A stretch of DNA of 64,000 nucleotides from Sphingobacteruim zhuxiongii (GCF_009557615.1 NZ_CP045652.1:2604001-2668000), one strand, 5' to 3'. Shown: positions 8,835 to 17,951, counted from the first letter of the stretch. The notes: a model not told the origin generated them from the sequence alone. A program made the numbers and translations.

Positions 8835-10502
8835 TTACTGATATACAAGACATCCACTTGTATTCCAAAAGCTTTGACTGTCTCCCTCTTTTGGTCCTTG
8901 AGGAATATGTACTCGAATGGTATGCTCCCCCGCGGAGAGATCTCCAAGATCTATAAAAACAGGATTCGTAATCGTTCCGGGGCACCAATTGGAGCGACTT
9001 AAGTCTGAGGATGATAAACCATTTTCAAAGTTGCCGCTAACGGGATTATACAATCGATAACTGCCACAATCGAGGCGCCAAGGCGTAAACTTCATTTTTA
9101 GCTCTGTATCCAAATAGATACTATTTGCCTTAGGCACAAACTCATCACCGTTACCCCATCCCCCATGACCTGTTGTTATATATCGCAACTTCACATTCTT
9201 TAAATCTTGATCTAATTTAAATTTAACTTCCAATCCTTGTTCATAAGCATACATCGTTGGATAACCCTGTCCTCCCATCTCCATGATGTTCGTCGTATTG
9301 AACAAGGGCATTACTTTCGCGTTTTGCGCATAATTAGAAGCGCCAGGATGGATTGTAAGCGTTAAACTAATCTTATGTCCACCTTTATCATAGTTTCCGA
9401 TATAAGTGCCTATATAAACGTCCTTACCTACGATGGTCTGCATAAACTCGGAGATATCTTGACGGTAACTAACACTATCTTGCCAAGTTTTCCCCTTTAG
9501 CTGCAATCGATCATTAAAATGGGAAACTCCAAATGGCGTAAAGAATCGCATTAACTCCAAGACTGGAGAAAATCCTTCCGTACGAACCATTCCCGGATAT
9601 TGCACCCCTTTCTCTTCCGTGTACATCGGAAGTGTAGCCATACCGTTCTTCATTCCATCAAGAAAACTCTGCTTTTGATCTTCTGCAATTAAGAATACAG
9701 AACCGGTCCTATCATATGCATCGCCATTAGATTTCTCAATCAATTCGATAAAAGCCTGACTATCTTCGCTAACCGCTGGAATCTTGACCTTCTTCAAGAT
9801 CACCGTTCCTTCTGCAAAACGTAAAATTGAGTCTGACTTAATCCCTGGTTGGAAGCAAATTTGTTCATTGCTGAAGATTGGAACCTGTATGAATTTACTT
9901 TTCCATAAGGCATCCTTATAACTTAAATCATCTAATAAGCTGGATTGTTCGGGTTGAACAAAAGCTTTCGGCCAGCTTTTTAGCTTCTCGATAGAAGCAA
10001 CACGGATCCCTGAATTTCCATTTCTACGGTATTCTAAAACCAAACCCAATTCCTGTCCGATTAAATTTGGAGAGGCATGCAAACCTAAATCATTAGTATA
10101 CCAAATATCTATTGCATTCGAATTAATCGAAGTACGTGCTAATTTTGTTGGATGCTTCAAAAGCTTCTTTGCACCCGTATCTTGTTGCACAAAACTTAAT
10201 GTCTTGAAAATATTAGGATCTAAACTTGAAATTGAACGGTCTGCAGATAGTTGTGAGGTTCTATAGCCCTTCTTCTCTTGGATATCTACGAATATTTGTT
10301 CTGTAGGATAACGTAGCTGTCCTGACAATACGCTTTCTTTGGTTATAAGGTATTTGTCCTTATTCACGAACATTACAATCGGATCCTGCTTCAACATAGC
10401 TCCATCCCGAAAAGCATGGTAGGTAATTTTGTATGTTTCTTGTGCCTGAAGCTGTCCGAAGAAGCAAGCTAAAAAGATTGAAAGGACGAATCTATTTAAC
10501 AT
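8835..10502 (-). CDS. Secreted peptide-N-glycosidase F-like enzyme with extra N-terminal domain
   Basis: Predicted exported amidase that removes N-linked glycans from the Asn of glycoproteins. The 555-residue protein has a signal peptide (1-20, ending QLQA), an extra N-terminal region (about 21-205), then the two PNGase F beta-sandwich domains (about 206-385 and 390-555). By eye, AYDR (Asp264) corresponds to catalytic Asp60 of Elizabethkingia PNGase F. TGHGGWGNGDEF (Glu454) corresponds to Glu206. The counterpart of Glu118 is not evident. The C-terminal domain keeps FTPWRLDCGSYRLYNP and SRSNWCPGTITNP. The extra N-terminal domain fits the type II form (PNGF-II), whose bowl-like domain is part of that subgroup. 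The start codon lies 8 bp after the flavoprotein gene, so they form one operon. Confidence 0.87.
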   Translation of the reverse strand: MLNRFVLSIFLACFFGQLQAQETYKITYHAFRDGAMLKQDPIVMFVNKDKYLITKESVLSGQLRYPTEQIFVDIQEKKGYRTSQLSADRSISSLDPNIFKTLSFVQQDTGAKKLLKHPTKLARTSINSNAIDIWYTNDLGLHASPNLIGQELGLVLEYRRNGNSGIRVASIEKLKSWPKAFVQPEQSSLLDDLSYKDALWKSKFIQVPIFSNEQICFQPGIKSDSILRFAEGTVILKKVKIPAVSEDSQAFIELIEKSNGDAYDRTGSVFLIAEDQKQSFLDGMKNGMATLPMYTEEKGVQYPGMVRTEGFSPVLELMRFFTPFGVSHFNDRLQLKGKTWQDSVSYRQDISEFMQTIVGKDVYIGTYIGNYDKGGHKISLTLTIHPGASNYAQNAKVMPLFNTTNIMEMGGQGYPTMYAYEQGLEVKFKLDQDLKNVKLRYITTGHGGWGNGDEFVPKANSIYLDTELKMKFTPWRLDCGSYRLYNPVSGNFENGLSSSDLSRSNWCPGTITNPVFIDLGDLSAGEHTIRVHIPQGPKEGDSQSFWNTSGCLVYQ

Positions 10503-10510
10503 AAGTTTTT

Positions 10511-11554
10511 TTATAATATCTCTATTATTGTGTTATTTTCCATTGGATGTGCTGTACAGATCAAACAACGGCCATTTTCCACCTCTCGGTCAGTCAATAC
10601 TTCGTTGTAATCCATGCGTACAGATCCCTGCGTTACTTGTGAAATACATGTACTGCACATCCCCGATTTACAGGAATAAGGTAACTTCAGTTTATGTGCT
10701 AGACCTACATCCAAAACACTTCGATCATAAGGTACCGTCAGCAAATGATCTTCTCCTTTAAATCGGATGACGATATCATAGCTAGTCATATCAACTGGTT
10801 CTTCGTCTTTTTCATCCTCATCTTCTTCCTCTTCTGGAAAATGGAAAGTTTCACGTTTAATATGATCATCAGGAATCCCCATCCCTAATAGCGTAAATCG
10901 ACACAAATCCATGTAGAAAAGTGGGCCACAGGTATAAAATAAATCTTCGGCTCCCCCACTGTTATACTTTTTAACAAGTTCTAAAATATAATCTCTATTT
11001 AATCGAGCCTTCAGCAAGTTCTTCGTATTCGACCATATCCATTCTATATGCAAACGATCTGGATAATTCGCCTGCCATTCTAATAGTTCGTCGTAAAAAA
11101 TGGTTTTCTCCTTAGAGCTGTTACTATAAACTAATACAATCTTACTATTTGCTTCAGTAACCAATACAGTCTTTAGAATTGAATATAAGGGGGTGATGCC
11201 GACACCAGCACCAAAAAGAAAGATAGTGCGCTGTTTGTCTTCATTAGGTTCATATACGAAAAGTCCCTGTGGTTCCATCACTTCGATGATATCCCCAACT
11301 TGCATTTGATGATGCAATAACCTTGAAATCTCACCATTATCAACGCGTTTCACCGTAATTTCATACGGTTCATTGACATCAGGTGAACTGCTAAAAGAAT
11401 AAGAACGACGAACCTCTCGCTCTCCAAATGTAAAGGATAAGGTTAAAAATTGTCCCGCCTTATATTTAGGAAAATCATTAGACAGATCCTCAAATCGGAT
11501 AGAAATATTAGAATTTGGATGCGGAATGATCTCTGAAATCTTAAAATTATACAT
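10511..11554 (-). CDS. Ferredoxin reductase-like FAD/[2Fe-2S] oxidoreductase
   Basis: NAD(P)H-dependent electron-transfer flavoprotein of 347 residues. In order it has an FAD-binding beta-barrel with RRSYSFSSSP (about 50-60), an NAD(P)-binding domain with FLFGAGVGITPLYSILK (about 130-147) and FYTCGPLFYMDLC, an acidic linker (EEEEDEDEKDEE, about 240-251), and a C-terminal plant-type [2Fe-2S] ferredoxin domain. The cluster ligands are visible in YSCKSGMCSTCISQV and GRCLICTAHP. The architecture is that of PaaE-like reductases, but no phenylacetate oxygenase genes are near. It is the first gene of the unit with the PNGase F-like gene; the reason for the pairing is not evident. Confidence 0.9.
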   Translation of the reverse strand: MYNFKISEIIPHPNSNISIRFEDLSNDFPKYKAGQFLTLSFTFGEREVRRSYSFSSSPDVNEPYEITVKRVDNGEISRLLHHQMQVGDIIEVMEPQGLFVYEPNEDKQRTIFLFGAGVGITPLYSILKTVLVTEANSKIVLVYSNSSKEKTIFYDELLEWQANYPDRLHIEWIWSNTKNLLKARLNRDYILELVKKYNSGGAEDLFYTCGPLFYMDLCRFTLLGMGIPDDHIKRETFHFPEEEEDEDEKDEEPVDMTSYDIVIRFKGEDHLLTVPYDRSVLDVGLAHKLKLPYSCKSGMCSTCISQVTQGSVRMDYNEVLTDREVENGRCLICTAHPMENNTIIEIL

Positions 11555-11675
11555 GTTTCAAATATAGGAATTTGATAGAATAGTAAGATATAGCAAAGTA
11601 GATATAAGCCTACGCTAGATTACTAAACAAAATTGGGATATCGCGTTCCTCTAGCCCGTTACGCTAACTGCACAA

Positions 11676-11703
11676 CAAAAAAGGTCACAGTTGCCTGTGA
11701 CCT
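11676..11703 (-). terminator. Terminator of the rimP-nusA-infB operon
   Basis: A perfect stem, AGGTCACAG (11682-11690) with CTGTGACCT (11695-11703), has a 4-base loop and is followed on the minus strand by TTTTTTG. It is 27 bp after the infB stop codon. Confidence 0.92.
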
Positions 11704-11729
11704 ATATATTTTATAATAACTTAAGCTAA

Positions 11730-14700
11730 TTACAACTTACGTTTGATTTCTACTTGCTCGAATGCTTCAACGATATCTTTCTCTTGCATATCGTTAAATT
11801 TATCAATACTTAAACCACATTCGTAACCTTGAGAAACTTCTTTCACATCATCTTTGAAACGTTTCAATGAAGCAAGGCGTCCTGTGTGGATAACAACTCC
11901 GTCACGAATAACTCGGATATCATTGTTTCTATTGATTTTACCATCAAGAACCATACATCCCGCAATTGTACCAACTTTAGAAATCTTAAATACCTCACGA
12001 ATTTCAACCTCAGCAACAATCTTCTCTTCTAATTTCGGAGCTAACATACCTTCCATCGCTGATCTGATCTCTTCGATCGCATCATAGATAATAGAGTACA
12101 AACGAATATCGATTTGCTCATTCTCTGCAAGCTTGCGCGCACCTTGAGTAGGTCTAACTTGGAAACCGATGATAATCGCATCAGATGCTGAAGCTAACAA
12201 TACATCAGATTCAGAGATCGCACCCACTGATTTGTGGATAATATTCACTTGAATCTCATCTGTAGAAAGTTTCAATAATGAGTCAGATAATGCCTCGATA
12301 GAACCATCCACATCACCTTTAACGATGATATTAAGCTCTTTGAAGTTACCAATCGCTAAACGACGACCAATTTCATCAAGCGTAATATGTTTAGTAGCAC
12401 GCATTCCTTGCTCACGTTGCAATTGAAGACGTTTATTCGCAACTTGACGCGCTTCAGATTCACTTTCTAATACATAAAGTTTATCACCCGCAGTTGGTGC
12501 ACCCGACATACCTAAGATCTGTACCGGTACAGATGGTCCTGCTTCCTTAACACGTTCTCCTCTTTCATTTGTTAAAGCTTTCACTTTACCAGAGTAAGAA
12601 CCCGCAAGAATTGGATCTCCAACTCGTAACGTACCACCTTGAACAAGTACTGTAGTTACAATACCGCGTCCTTTATCTAATGCAGCTTCAATTACAGAAC
12701 CAACGGCACGTTTTTTAGGATCAGCAGTTAATTCTAATAATTCAGCTTCTAATAAAACTTTCTCTAATAGTAATTCTACATTTTCACCAGTCTTCGCTGA
12801 AATCTCTTGAGATTGATATTTACCACCCCAATCCTCAACTAAGATATTCATTGCCGATAATTGCTCACGAATACGATCAGGGTTTGCACCTGCCTTATCT
12901 ACTTTCGTAAATGCAAATACTATTGGTGAACCCGCAGCCATCGCATGGTTGATTGCTTCTTTTGTTTGAGGCATCACCGCGTCATCCGCCGCAATAACAA
13001 TGATTACAATATCCGTTACTTTAGCACCACGAGCACGCATCGCTGTAAAGGCCTCGTGACCCGGAGTATCTAAGAACGTAATACGACGTCCATCATCCAA
13101 TTTCACAGCATAAGCACCAATGTGCTGAGTAATACCACCCGCTTCACCTTTGGTTACATTAGCTTTACGGATATAATCTAATAATGAAGTTTTACCGTGG
13201 TCAACGTGACCCATCACTGTTACGATTGGTGCACGAGGAACTAAATTTGCCGCTGTATCTGGCTCTTCTAATTCAGCAACTTCTTCATCTTCTGGTTTAA
13301 TAAACTCAATTTGGTAACCGAATTCATCAGCTACGATAGCTAATGTTTCTGCATCTAAACGTTGGTTAATCGATACAAACATACCTAAGCTCATACAAGT
13401 TGCAATAACTTGTGTAACTGGAACGTCCATTAAATTTGCCAACTCATTCGCTGTTACGAATTCTGTAACACGCAAAACTTTAGACATCAATTCTTGTTCT
13501 AATGCCGCTTCTTCAGCTGATGTTGCTATATCATCACGCTTTTGACGACGAAGCTTCGCACGTTGAGCAAATTTACCTGATTTACCAGCACCGCTCAATC
13601 TCGCTAATGTAGCTTTGATTTGATCTTGGATTTCCTTTTCTGTAGGCTCTTCTTTAACTACATCAGGTTTTCTACGATCTTGGTGACGGTTGTTATTCCC
13701 ACCTCTATTACCACTATGTGGATTCGGGCCTCTGTTACCAGGACGATTATCGCCAGCTGGTCTCGGACGGTTTCCATCAGGTCTATTTTGGTTAGGATGC
13801 TGTCCTTGGCCAGTTGTTTGGTTTTGATTATTTCTATCAGCACCATCTTGTTGTCCTACAGGTCCGTTTCCTTTATTCGTACGCTTACGCTTACGTTTAT
13901 TGTCATTATTGTTTCCTGCATTCGCGGAGGAAGAAGCCACCGGCTTATGCGGTTTAGAAACTGGCAATTGAATTTTACCCACTACTTTCGGACCACTTAA
14001 TGTTTCCGAACGAGCGCGAATAACCTCATCTTGAGGTTGCTCTTTTACTGGCTGCTGAGCAGGTTGTTGCTTTACAGGTTCTGGCTTTTTCTCTACCACT
14101 GGTTGTTGTTTAACTTCTTTTACGGGAGCTTCTACCTTAGGTTGTTCAACCACTTTTATTGGCTCCTTTTTTTCTTCTATTTTTGGCTGTTCTACTACGG
14201 GTTTAGCAACAGGTTCCTCTACTTTCTTCACAGGCTCTACAACCTCTTTCTTCTCTTCTACGACCTCTGGCTTCGGCTTCTCTCTTACTTCAACTTTCGG
14301 CTCCTCTTTAGGAGCTGGCTTCGCACCTCGCTTCAAACTATCCAAATCAATCTTTCCAACAACCTTTAAAGCAGAATGATGCTCGTCGGCAGTTTTTTCC
14401 TCCGCAATCTCTGCGGCTGGAGCTGCCGTCGTATTCTTAATTAAAATCTCTTTTACCTCGCTATTTTCTTCGCGCTGCTCAGCAGGCTCGTCAGATGTAG
14501 AGCCTTGCGTAGCAGTTGGACCTTCTTCACGGCGAATCTTACCAATAACAATTTGTTTAGCTTCATCTTTGACATTCTTGTCGCCCTGAAATTCCTTCAA
14601 AAGAACCCCGTATTGATCAGCACTTAATTTAGTGTTAGGTTTTGAATCTACATCAAATCCTTTTTTCACTAAAAAGTCAACTGCCGTACCAATCCCAATG

Positions 14701-14750
14701 TTGAGCTCTTTTGCCGCTTTAAGCAAGTTTATACTTTTACCTTCTGACAT
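11730..14750 (-). CDS. infB: Translation initiation factor IF-2
   Basis: GTPase that brings initiator fMet-tRNA to the small ribosomal subunit. The 1006 residues comprise an N-terminal IF2_N domain (about 1-60), a long low-complexity linker rich in Lys/Glu/Pro/Val (about 100-250) then Asn/Gly/Arg (about 275-360), a second IF2_N-like segment (about 425-480), and the GTPase core. G1 is VTVMGHVDHGKTSLLDYI (about residue 508), the switch regions are GGITQHIGAYAV and LDTPGHEAF, and G4 reads AFTKVDKAGANPD. Domain II and the C-terminal initiator-tRNA-binding domain follow. The long linker is normal for Bacteroidetes. Third gene of rimP-nusA-infB, with 101 bp after nusA. Confidence 0.98.
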   Translation of the reverse strand: MSEGKSINLLKAAKELNIGIGTAVDFLVKKGFDVDSKPNTKLSADQYGVLLKEFQGDKNVKDEAKQIVIGKIRREEGPTATQGSTSDEPAEQREENSEVKEILIKNTTAAPAAEIAEEKTADEHHSALKVVGKIDLDSLKRGAKPAPKEEPKVEVREKPKPEVVEEKKEVVEPVKKVEEPVAKPVVEQPKIEEKKEPIKVVEQPKVEAPVKEVKQQPVVEKKPEPVKQQPAQQPVKEQPQDEVIRARSETLSGPKVVGKIQLPVSKPHKPVASSSANAGNNNDNKRKRKRTNKGNGPVGQQDGADRNNQNQTTGQGQHPNQNRPDGNRPRPAGDNRPGNRGPNPHSGNRGGNNNRHQDRRKPDVVKEEPTEKEIQDQIKATLARLSGAGKSGKFAQRAKLRRQKRDDIATSAEEAALEQELMSKVLRVTEFVTANELANLMDVPVTQVIATCMSLGMFVSINQRLDAETLAIVADEFGYQIEFIKPEDEEVAELEEPDTAANLVPRAPIVTVMGHVDHGKTSLLDYIRKANVTKGEAGGITQHIGAYAVKLDDGRRITFLDTPGHEAFTAMRARGAKVTDIVIIVIAADDAVMPQTKEAINHAMAAGSPIVFAFTKVDKAGANPDRIREQLSAMNILVEDWGGKYQSQEISAKTGENVELLLEKVLLEAELLELTADPKKRAVGSVIEAALDKGRGIVTTVLVQGGTLRVGDPILAGSYSGKVKALTNERGERVKEAGPSVPVQILGMSGAPTAGDKLYVLESESEARQVANKRLQLQREQGMRATKHITLDEIGRRLAIGNFKELNIIVKGDVDGSIEALSDSLLKLSTDEIQVNIIHKSVGAISESDVLLASASDAIIIGFQVRPTQGARKLAENEQIDIRLYSIIYDAIEEIRSAMEGMLAPKLEEKIVAEVEIREVFKISKVGTIAGCMVLDGKINRNNDIRVIRDGVVIHTGRLASLKRFKDDVKEVSQGYECGLSIDKFNDMQEKDIVEAFEQVEIKRKL

Positions 14751-14851
14751 CTACTAACTATAAAATGAGTTTCTTTTACAAAAATATGTTTTTTTACACG
14801 TATTTAACAATTTTTTACAAATTGTTAAGCAAGCAAAGCTTGGGCTGAACT

Positions 14852-16090
14852 TTATTCAAATTCAGCCTGTAGGATCCTTACGATTTCACGAATCGTATCT
14901 TCCTCTAAATCTGTACGACGAATCAATTCGTCCTCAGTAAGTGATAACACCGATTTCGCTGTGTCTAAACCAACGCGTTTGAATTCGTCGATGATCCAGC
15001 TTTCGATTTCGTCTGCGAATTCTTCGATATCCACATCCTCCTCTTCTTCTCCGGTCTCACGGTATACGTCGATTTCGTACCCAGTTAATTTACCTGCTAA
15101 TTTAATATTATGACCACCACGACCAATCGCTAACGATACTTGGTCTGGTTTTAAGTACACTGCAGCCGTCTTGTTCTCATCATCTAATTTGATAGAAGAG
15201 ATACGTGCTGGACTTAGTGCACGTGTGATATACAATGAATTGTTTGTTGTGAAGTTGATAACGTCGATATTCTCATTACGTAATTCACGAACGATACCAT
15301 GAATACGAGAACCTTTCATACCCACACAAGCACCTACTGGATCAATACGGTCATCGTATGATTCAACCGCTACTTTAGCACGCTCACCTGGTTCACGAAC
15401 GATTTTCTTGATCGTAATTAATCCGTCAAAAATCTCAGGAACTTCTAGTTCGAACAAACGTTGTAAGAATTCAGGAGCAGTACGAGAGATAATAATTTTA
15501 GGATTACTATTCATCATATCCACTTTATGAACTACCGCACGAATGCTATCGCCTTTCTTGAAATAATCCGCAGGGATTTGCTCTGTTTTAGGAAGAATCA
15601 ATTCGTTATTATCTTCATCTAATACAAGAATCTCTTTCTTCCAAATCTGATAAACCTCACCAACTACTAATTCCCCTTCACGGTCTTTATATTTTTTGAA
15701 GACTTCGTCTTTCTCTAATTCTAAGATTTTAGAAACTAAAGTTTGACGCGCTGCTAATATTGCACGACGTCCGAAACTCTCTAAGGTAATTTGCTCGATA
15801 TAATCATCGCCTACTTCTAAATCCGCATCGAACTTATGAGCCTCTTCCAATTCGATTTCTAAATCGTCATCTTCTGAGAAACCATTTTCCATAACGACAC
15901 GCGTACGCCAGATCTCTAAGTCACCATTATCAGGGTTTACAATAACGTCTACGTTCTCGTCTGTTCCAAAGCGCTTCCGAATCATGCTACGGAAAACCTC
16001 TTCTAACACCGTAATAACTGTAGGACGGTCAATGTTTTTAAAGTCCTTAAACTCCTGAAAAGAGTCTATCAAGTTAATATTACTACTCAT
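14852..16090 (-). CDS. nusA: Transcription termination/antitermination factor NusA
   Basis: RNA polymerase-associated factor that modulates pausing, termination and antitermination. The 412 residues contain the N-terminal polymerase-binding domain (about 1-130), an S1 RNA-binding domain (about 135-200, GELVVGEVYQI) and two KH domains (VGACVGMKGSRIHGIVREL and VSLAIGRGGHNIKLAGKLTG). A C-terminal acidic segment ends in a single helix-hairpin-helix-like repeat. The shorter C-terminus without the duplicated acidic repeats of E. coli is usual outside Proteobacteria. The start lies 2 bp after the rimP stop codon, indicating co-translation. Confidence 0.98.
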   Translation of the reverse strand: MSSNINLIDSFQEFKDFKNIDRPTVITVLEEVFRSMIRKRFGTDENVDVIVNPDNGDLEIWRTRVVMENGFSEDDDLEIELEEAHKFDADLEVGDDYIEQITLESFGRRAILAARQTLVSKILELEKDEVFKKYKDREGELVVGEVYQIWKKEILVLDEDNNELILPKTEQIPADYFKKGDSIRAVVHKVDMMNSNPKIIISRTAPEFLQRLFELEVPEIFDGLITIKKIVREPGERAKVAVESYDDRIDPVGACVGMKGSRIHGIVRELRNENIDVINFTTNNSLYITRALSPARISSIKLDDENKTAAVYLKPDQVSLAIGRGGHNIKLAGKLTGYEIDVYRETGEEEEDVDIEEFADEIESWIIDEFKRVGLDTAKSVLSLTEDELIRRTDLEEDTIREIVRILQAEFE

Positions 16091-16092
16091 TT

Positions 16093-16557
16093 CTATTTAA
16101 ATGAAATTAACACCTTTGTTTCTTTTATTTGATTGTAGGGAATTTCTACCTCAACGGATTGAGCTTTCTTTCCTTTTTCTTTTACTATTTCTTCTAGGTT
16201 GAAAGAAGTCTCGCCTGCATCAAGTAATTTCCCTTCACGCTTCGCACCATCCAACATCAACACTTTCACATTTCTTCCAATATTCTTTTGATACTGTCTG
16301 CTCAATAATAATGGTGTATCGATACCGGGAGAAGAAACCTCTAAACGATAAGCCTTATCGATTACATTTTCTTCTTCTAAATGGAAACCAACATGTCTGC
16401 TAACTTGCACACAATCTTCAATTGCAATTCCATTATCACCATCTAGAAGAATCTCTAACACGCCACTTTTCAAAAAACGGATACTTACAATAAATAGATC
16501 TTCTCTATCAGCGATTTTCTCTAGAACTAGTTCTTTTACGCGCTCTTCAACCTGCAT
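16093..16557 (-). CDS. rimP: Ribosome maturation factor RimP
   Basis: Cytoplasmic protein needed for late assembly of the 30S subunit. The 154 residues carry the N-terminal RimP domain (about 1-80, with DCVQVSRHVGFHLEEE and YRLEVSSPGIDTPLL) and the C-terminal SH3-like barrel (about 85-154, with RNVKVLMLDGAKREGKLL). Length is normal. First gene of the conserved rimP-nusA-infB operon. It starts just downstream of the terminator of the LexA-like gene, so its promoter should lie in the short gap next to that hairpin. Confidence 0.97.
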   Translation of the reverse strand: MQVEERVKELVLEKIADREDLFIVSIRFLKSGVLEILLDGDNGIAIEDCVQVSRHVGFHLEEENVIDKAYRLEVSSPGIDTPLLLSRQYQKNIGRNVKVLMLDGAKREGKLLDAGETSFNLEEIVKEKGKKAQSVEVEIPYNQIKETKVLISFK

Positions 16558-16574
16558 AATTTAATAAATGAATT

Positions 16575-16599
16575 AAAAAAGGGGGCATACCATGCCCCC
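16575..16599 (-). terminator. Terminator of the LexA-like repressor gene
   Basis: GGGGGCAT (16581-16588) pairs perfectly with ATGCCCCC (16592-16599) over a 3-base loop. On the minus strand it is followed by TTTTTT. It separates the repressor gene from rimP. Confidence 0.92.
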
Positions 16600-16672
16600 T
16601 TCCTTTCAGATAGTACAAAGGTATAATTATTTTTTCAAAAACGCAAAACAATAATGTTAAACAGCATTTGAA

Positions 16673-17446
16673 TTAATTTTTATCGACAACAGCGTTAATC
16701 GTTTTCTGCATCTGCGCCATCATTGACGACAAGCCTTCTAACGTAGGCTCGGGACTAGGCTCAGGCAATTCGGTACTAATAAAAGCTTTCGCTTTCCAAA
16801 TTTCAATTATATCTCCAGCTTCAACCCAATATGGCTCGTAGGATTTATTATCTGACACCAATTTCAATCCTTTATCCTCTTTATATTTCTGTCCAATACG
16901 CTTATAAACAATACCATCATTGGAAGACACAACCACATAAGTCTGTCCGGTCTTGATGTCGTGCCAATTTTCCACATATTCCGCAATGATTAACGATCCG
17001 GAAGGTAATGGCAACATAGAATCTCCTTTAATCTCAAAAGCACGATAGGTACCTTGATTAAACATAGGCAATGAAAACTTCGGTAACTCCTTAACATATT
17101 CAGGATCCCCATAACCATTTAAGTACCCAGCACTCGCTTTAACAGGCACCAATTCGATATTCTCACGATCATCTGAATCAACAGTAACACTTAATACACG
17201 TAGGTTCGACGCATTACTTTTAGGATTCGGTTTCCATTTATCATCAATAACATCGTTTGCTAATTCATCCATAGACAACTCATAAAACTCTGCTATTTTT
17301 CTTAGCAACTCATATTTAGGCTCTGCCCTATCCTCTTCATACGCTCCGACAGAGGCACGCTTAATTTCCATTAAATCAGCAAATTGTTGCTGTGTAACCC
17401 CTTTCTTCTTTCTAAGATACTTTAGATTTGATGCGATGTTGGACAT
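16673..17446 (-). CDS. LexA-like XRE / S24 peptidase repressor
   Basis: Transcription repressor of the LexA/CI type, 257 residues. An XRE helix-turn-helix (about 5-65, GVTQQQFADLMEIKRASVGA) is followed by a linker and an S24 self-cleaving peptidase domain. Residues needed for autoproteolysis are visible: a candidate cleavage Ala106-Gly107 in VKASAGYLNGYGD, nucleophile Ser143 in IKGDSMLPLPSG, and general-base Lys182 in GIVYKRIG. The spacings resemble those of LexA. A C-terminal tail of about 35 residues (PEPSPEPTLEGLSSMMAQMQ) is extra and may be a helix for oligomerisation. Transcribed away from the GIY-YIG-like gene, with a palindromic operator candidate between. Likely a DNA-damage- or stress-responsive regulator; targets unknown. 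Confidence 0.92.
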   Translation of the reverse strand: MSNIASNLKYLRKKKGVTQQQFADLMEIKRASVGAYEEDRAEPKYELLRKIAEFYELSMDELANDVIDDKWKPNPKSNASNLRVLSVTVDSDDRENIELVPVKASAGYLNGYGDPEYVKELPKFSLPMFNQGTYRAFEIKGDSMLPLPSGSLIIAEYVENWHDIKTGQTYVVVSSNDGIVYKRIGQKYKEDKGLKLVSDNKSYEPYWVEAGDIIEIWKAKAFISTELPEPSPEPTLEGLSSMMAQMQKTINAVVDKN

Positions 17447-17475
17447 ATAAATATTTTTAAAATAAATTTTTGAAA

Positions 17476-17492
17476 TACTAATATTATTAGTA
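17476..17492. promoter_or_regulatory. Candidate operator of the LexA-like repressor
   Basis: TACTAATATTATTAGTA is a perfect 17-bp palindrome in the 116-bp divergent region, 30 bp upstream of the repressor start codon. A half site, ATTAGTA, recurs at 17509-17515, on the side of the GIY-YIG-like gene. Position and symmetry suit autoregulation by the XRE/S24 protein. Confidence 0.55.
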
Positions 17493-17562
17493 ATATTGTG
17501 CCAATAAAATTAGTAAAACATATTTAAATAACCAAATATTTTAGCTAAAACAAGAGAATAAG

Positions 17563-17886
17563 ATGAAAGCACACCATTTATACATCAGTACAGACGCCAA
17601 CAGAAAATTTCTTCAACTAGGAATTAGCAACGACATGATCTTATTGCAACAACATATGCAGGATTCAACGAATAGTGGCCTGTTTTCAACTTCTGTATTA
17701 AATAGAATAGTATATCTAGAAAGTTTCTCGACAGCTCTAGAAGCCGAGAAAAGATACCAAGAGCTTTGTGGATTGGGTCGCATGGTGCGCGAACGGTTAA
17801 TCCGCAAAAACAACCCCAACTGGTTAAGTCTAAGCCTGCCGTTGCCTGGACTTAACCCTAATAAAAAAGCCGCTGTTTTCGCTTAA
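17563..17886 (+). CDS. Degenerate GIY-YIG-like protein
   Basis: A 107-residue protein whose C-terminal half closely follows small GIY-YIG proteins of the YhbQ type: RIVYLESFSTALEAEKRY, then LGRMVRERLIRKNNPNW. In those proteins this reads roughly LVYYE..., AI.REKQ.K and NP.W. The N-terminal half (MKAHHLYISTDANRKFLQLG) lines up with the GIY and YIG strands, but the signature tyrosines and the catalytic Arg after the YIG strand are missing (SNDMILLQQH where such proteins have ND..RR..EH). A nuclease activity is therefore doubtful. The gene diverges from the LexA-like repressor and shares its operator region, so it is probably part of that regulon. No family partner follows. Confidence 0.6.
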   Translation: MKAHHLYISTDANRKFLQLGISNDMILLQQHMQDSTNSGLFSTSVLNRIVYLESFSTALEAEKRYQELCGLGRMVRERLIRKNNPNWLSLSLPLPGLNPNKKAAVFA

Positions 17887-17901
17887 CGCTAAACAACGGC
17901 C
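17868..17901 (+). terminator. Weak hairpin after GIY-YIG-like gene
   Basis: GCCGCTGTTT and AAACAACGGC can pair with one mismatch around a 12-base loop spanning the stop codon. There is no strong T-run, so termination is uncertain. Confidence 0.35.
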
Positions 17902-17951
17902 TTAACAACCTTACCCACACTAAATCTATTTCTTAACAATCATAACTTTGA

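Noticed and set aside
12880..12930. G4 motif of IF-2 reading TKVD instead of the usual NKxD as a sign of lost GTP binding
   Set aside because: The rest of the GTPase core is intact and TKxD variants are accepted in translational GTPases, so I do not regard it as a defect.
14031..14369. 112-residue Leu/Phe/Tyr-rich reading frame on the plus strand
   Set aside because: It is antisense to the Lys/Glu/Pro-rich linker of IF-2, whose repetitive codons leave the opposite strand open. The protein would be an artefact of that composition.
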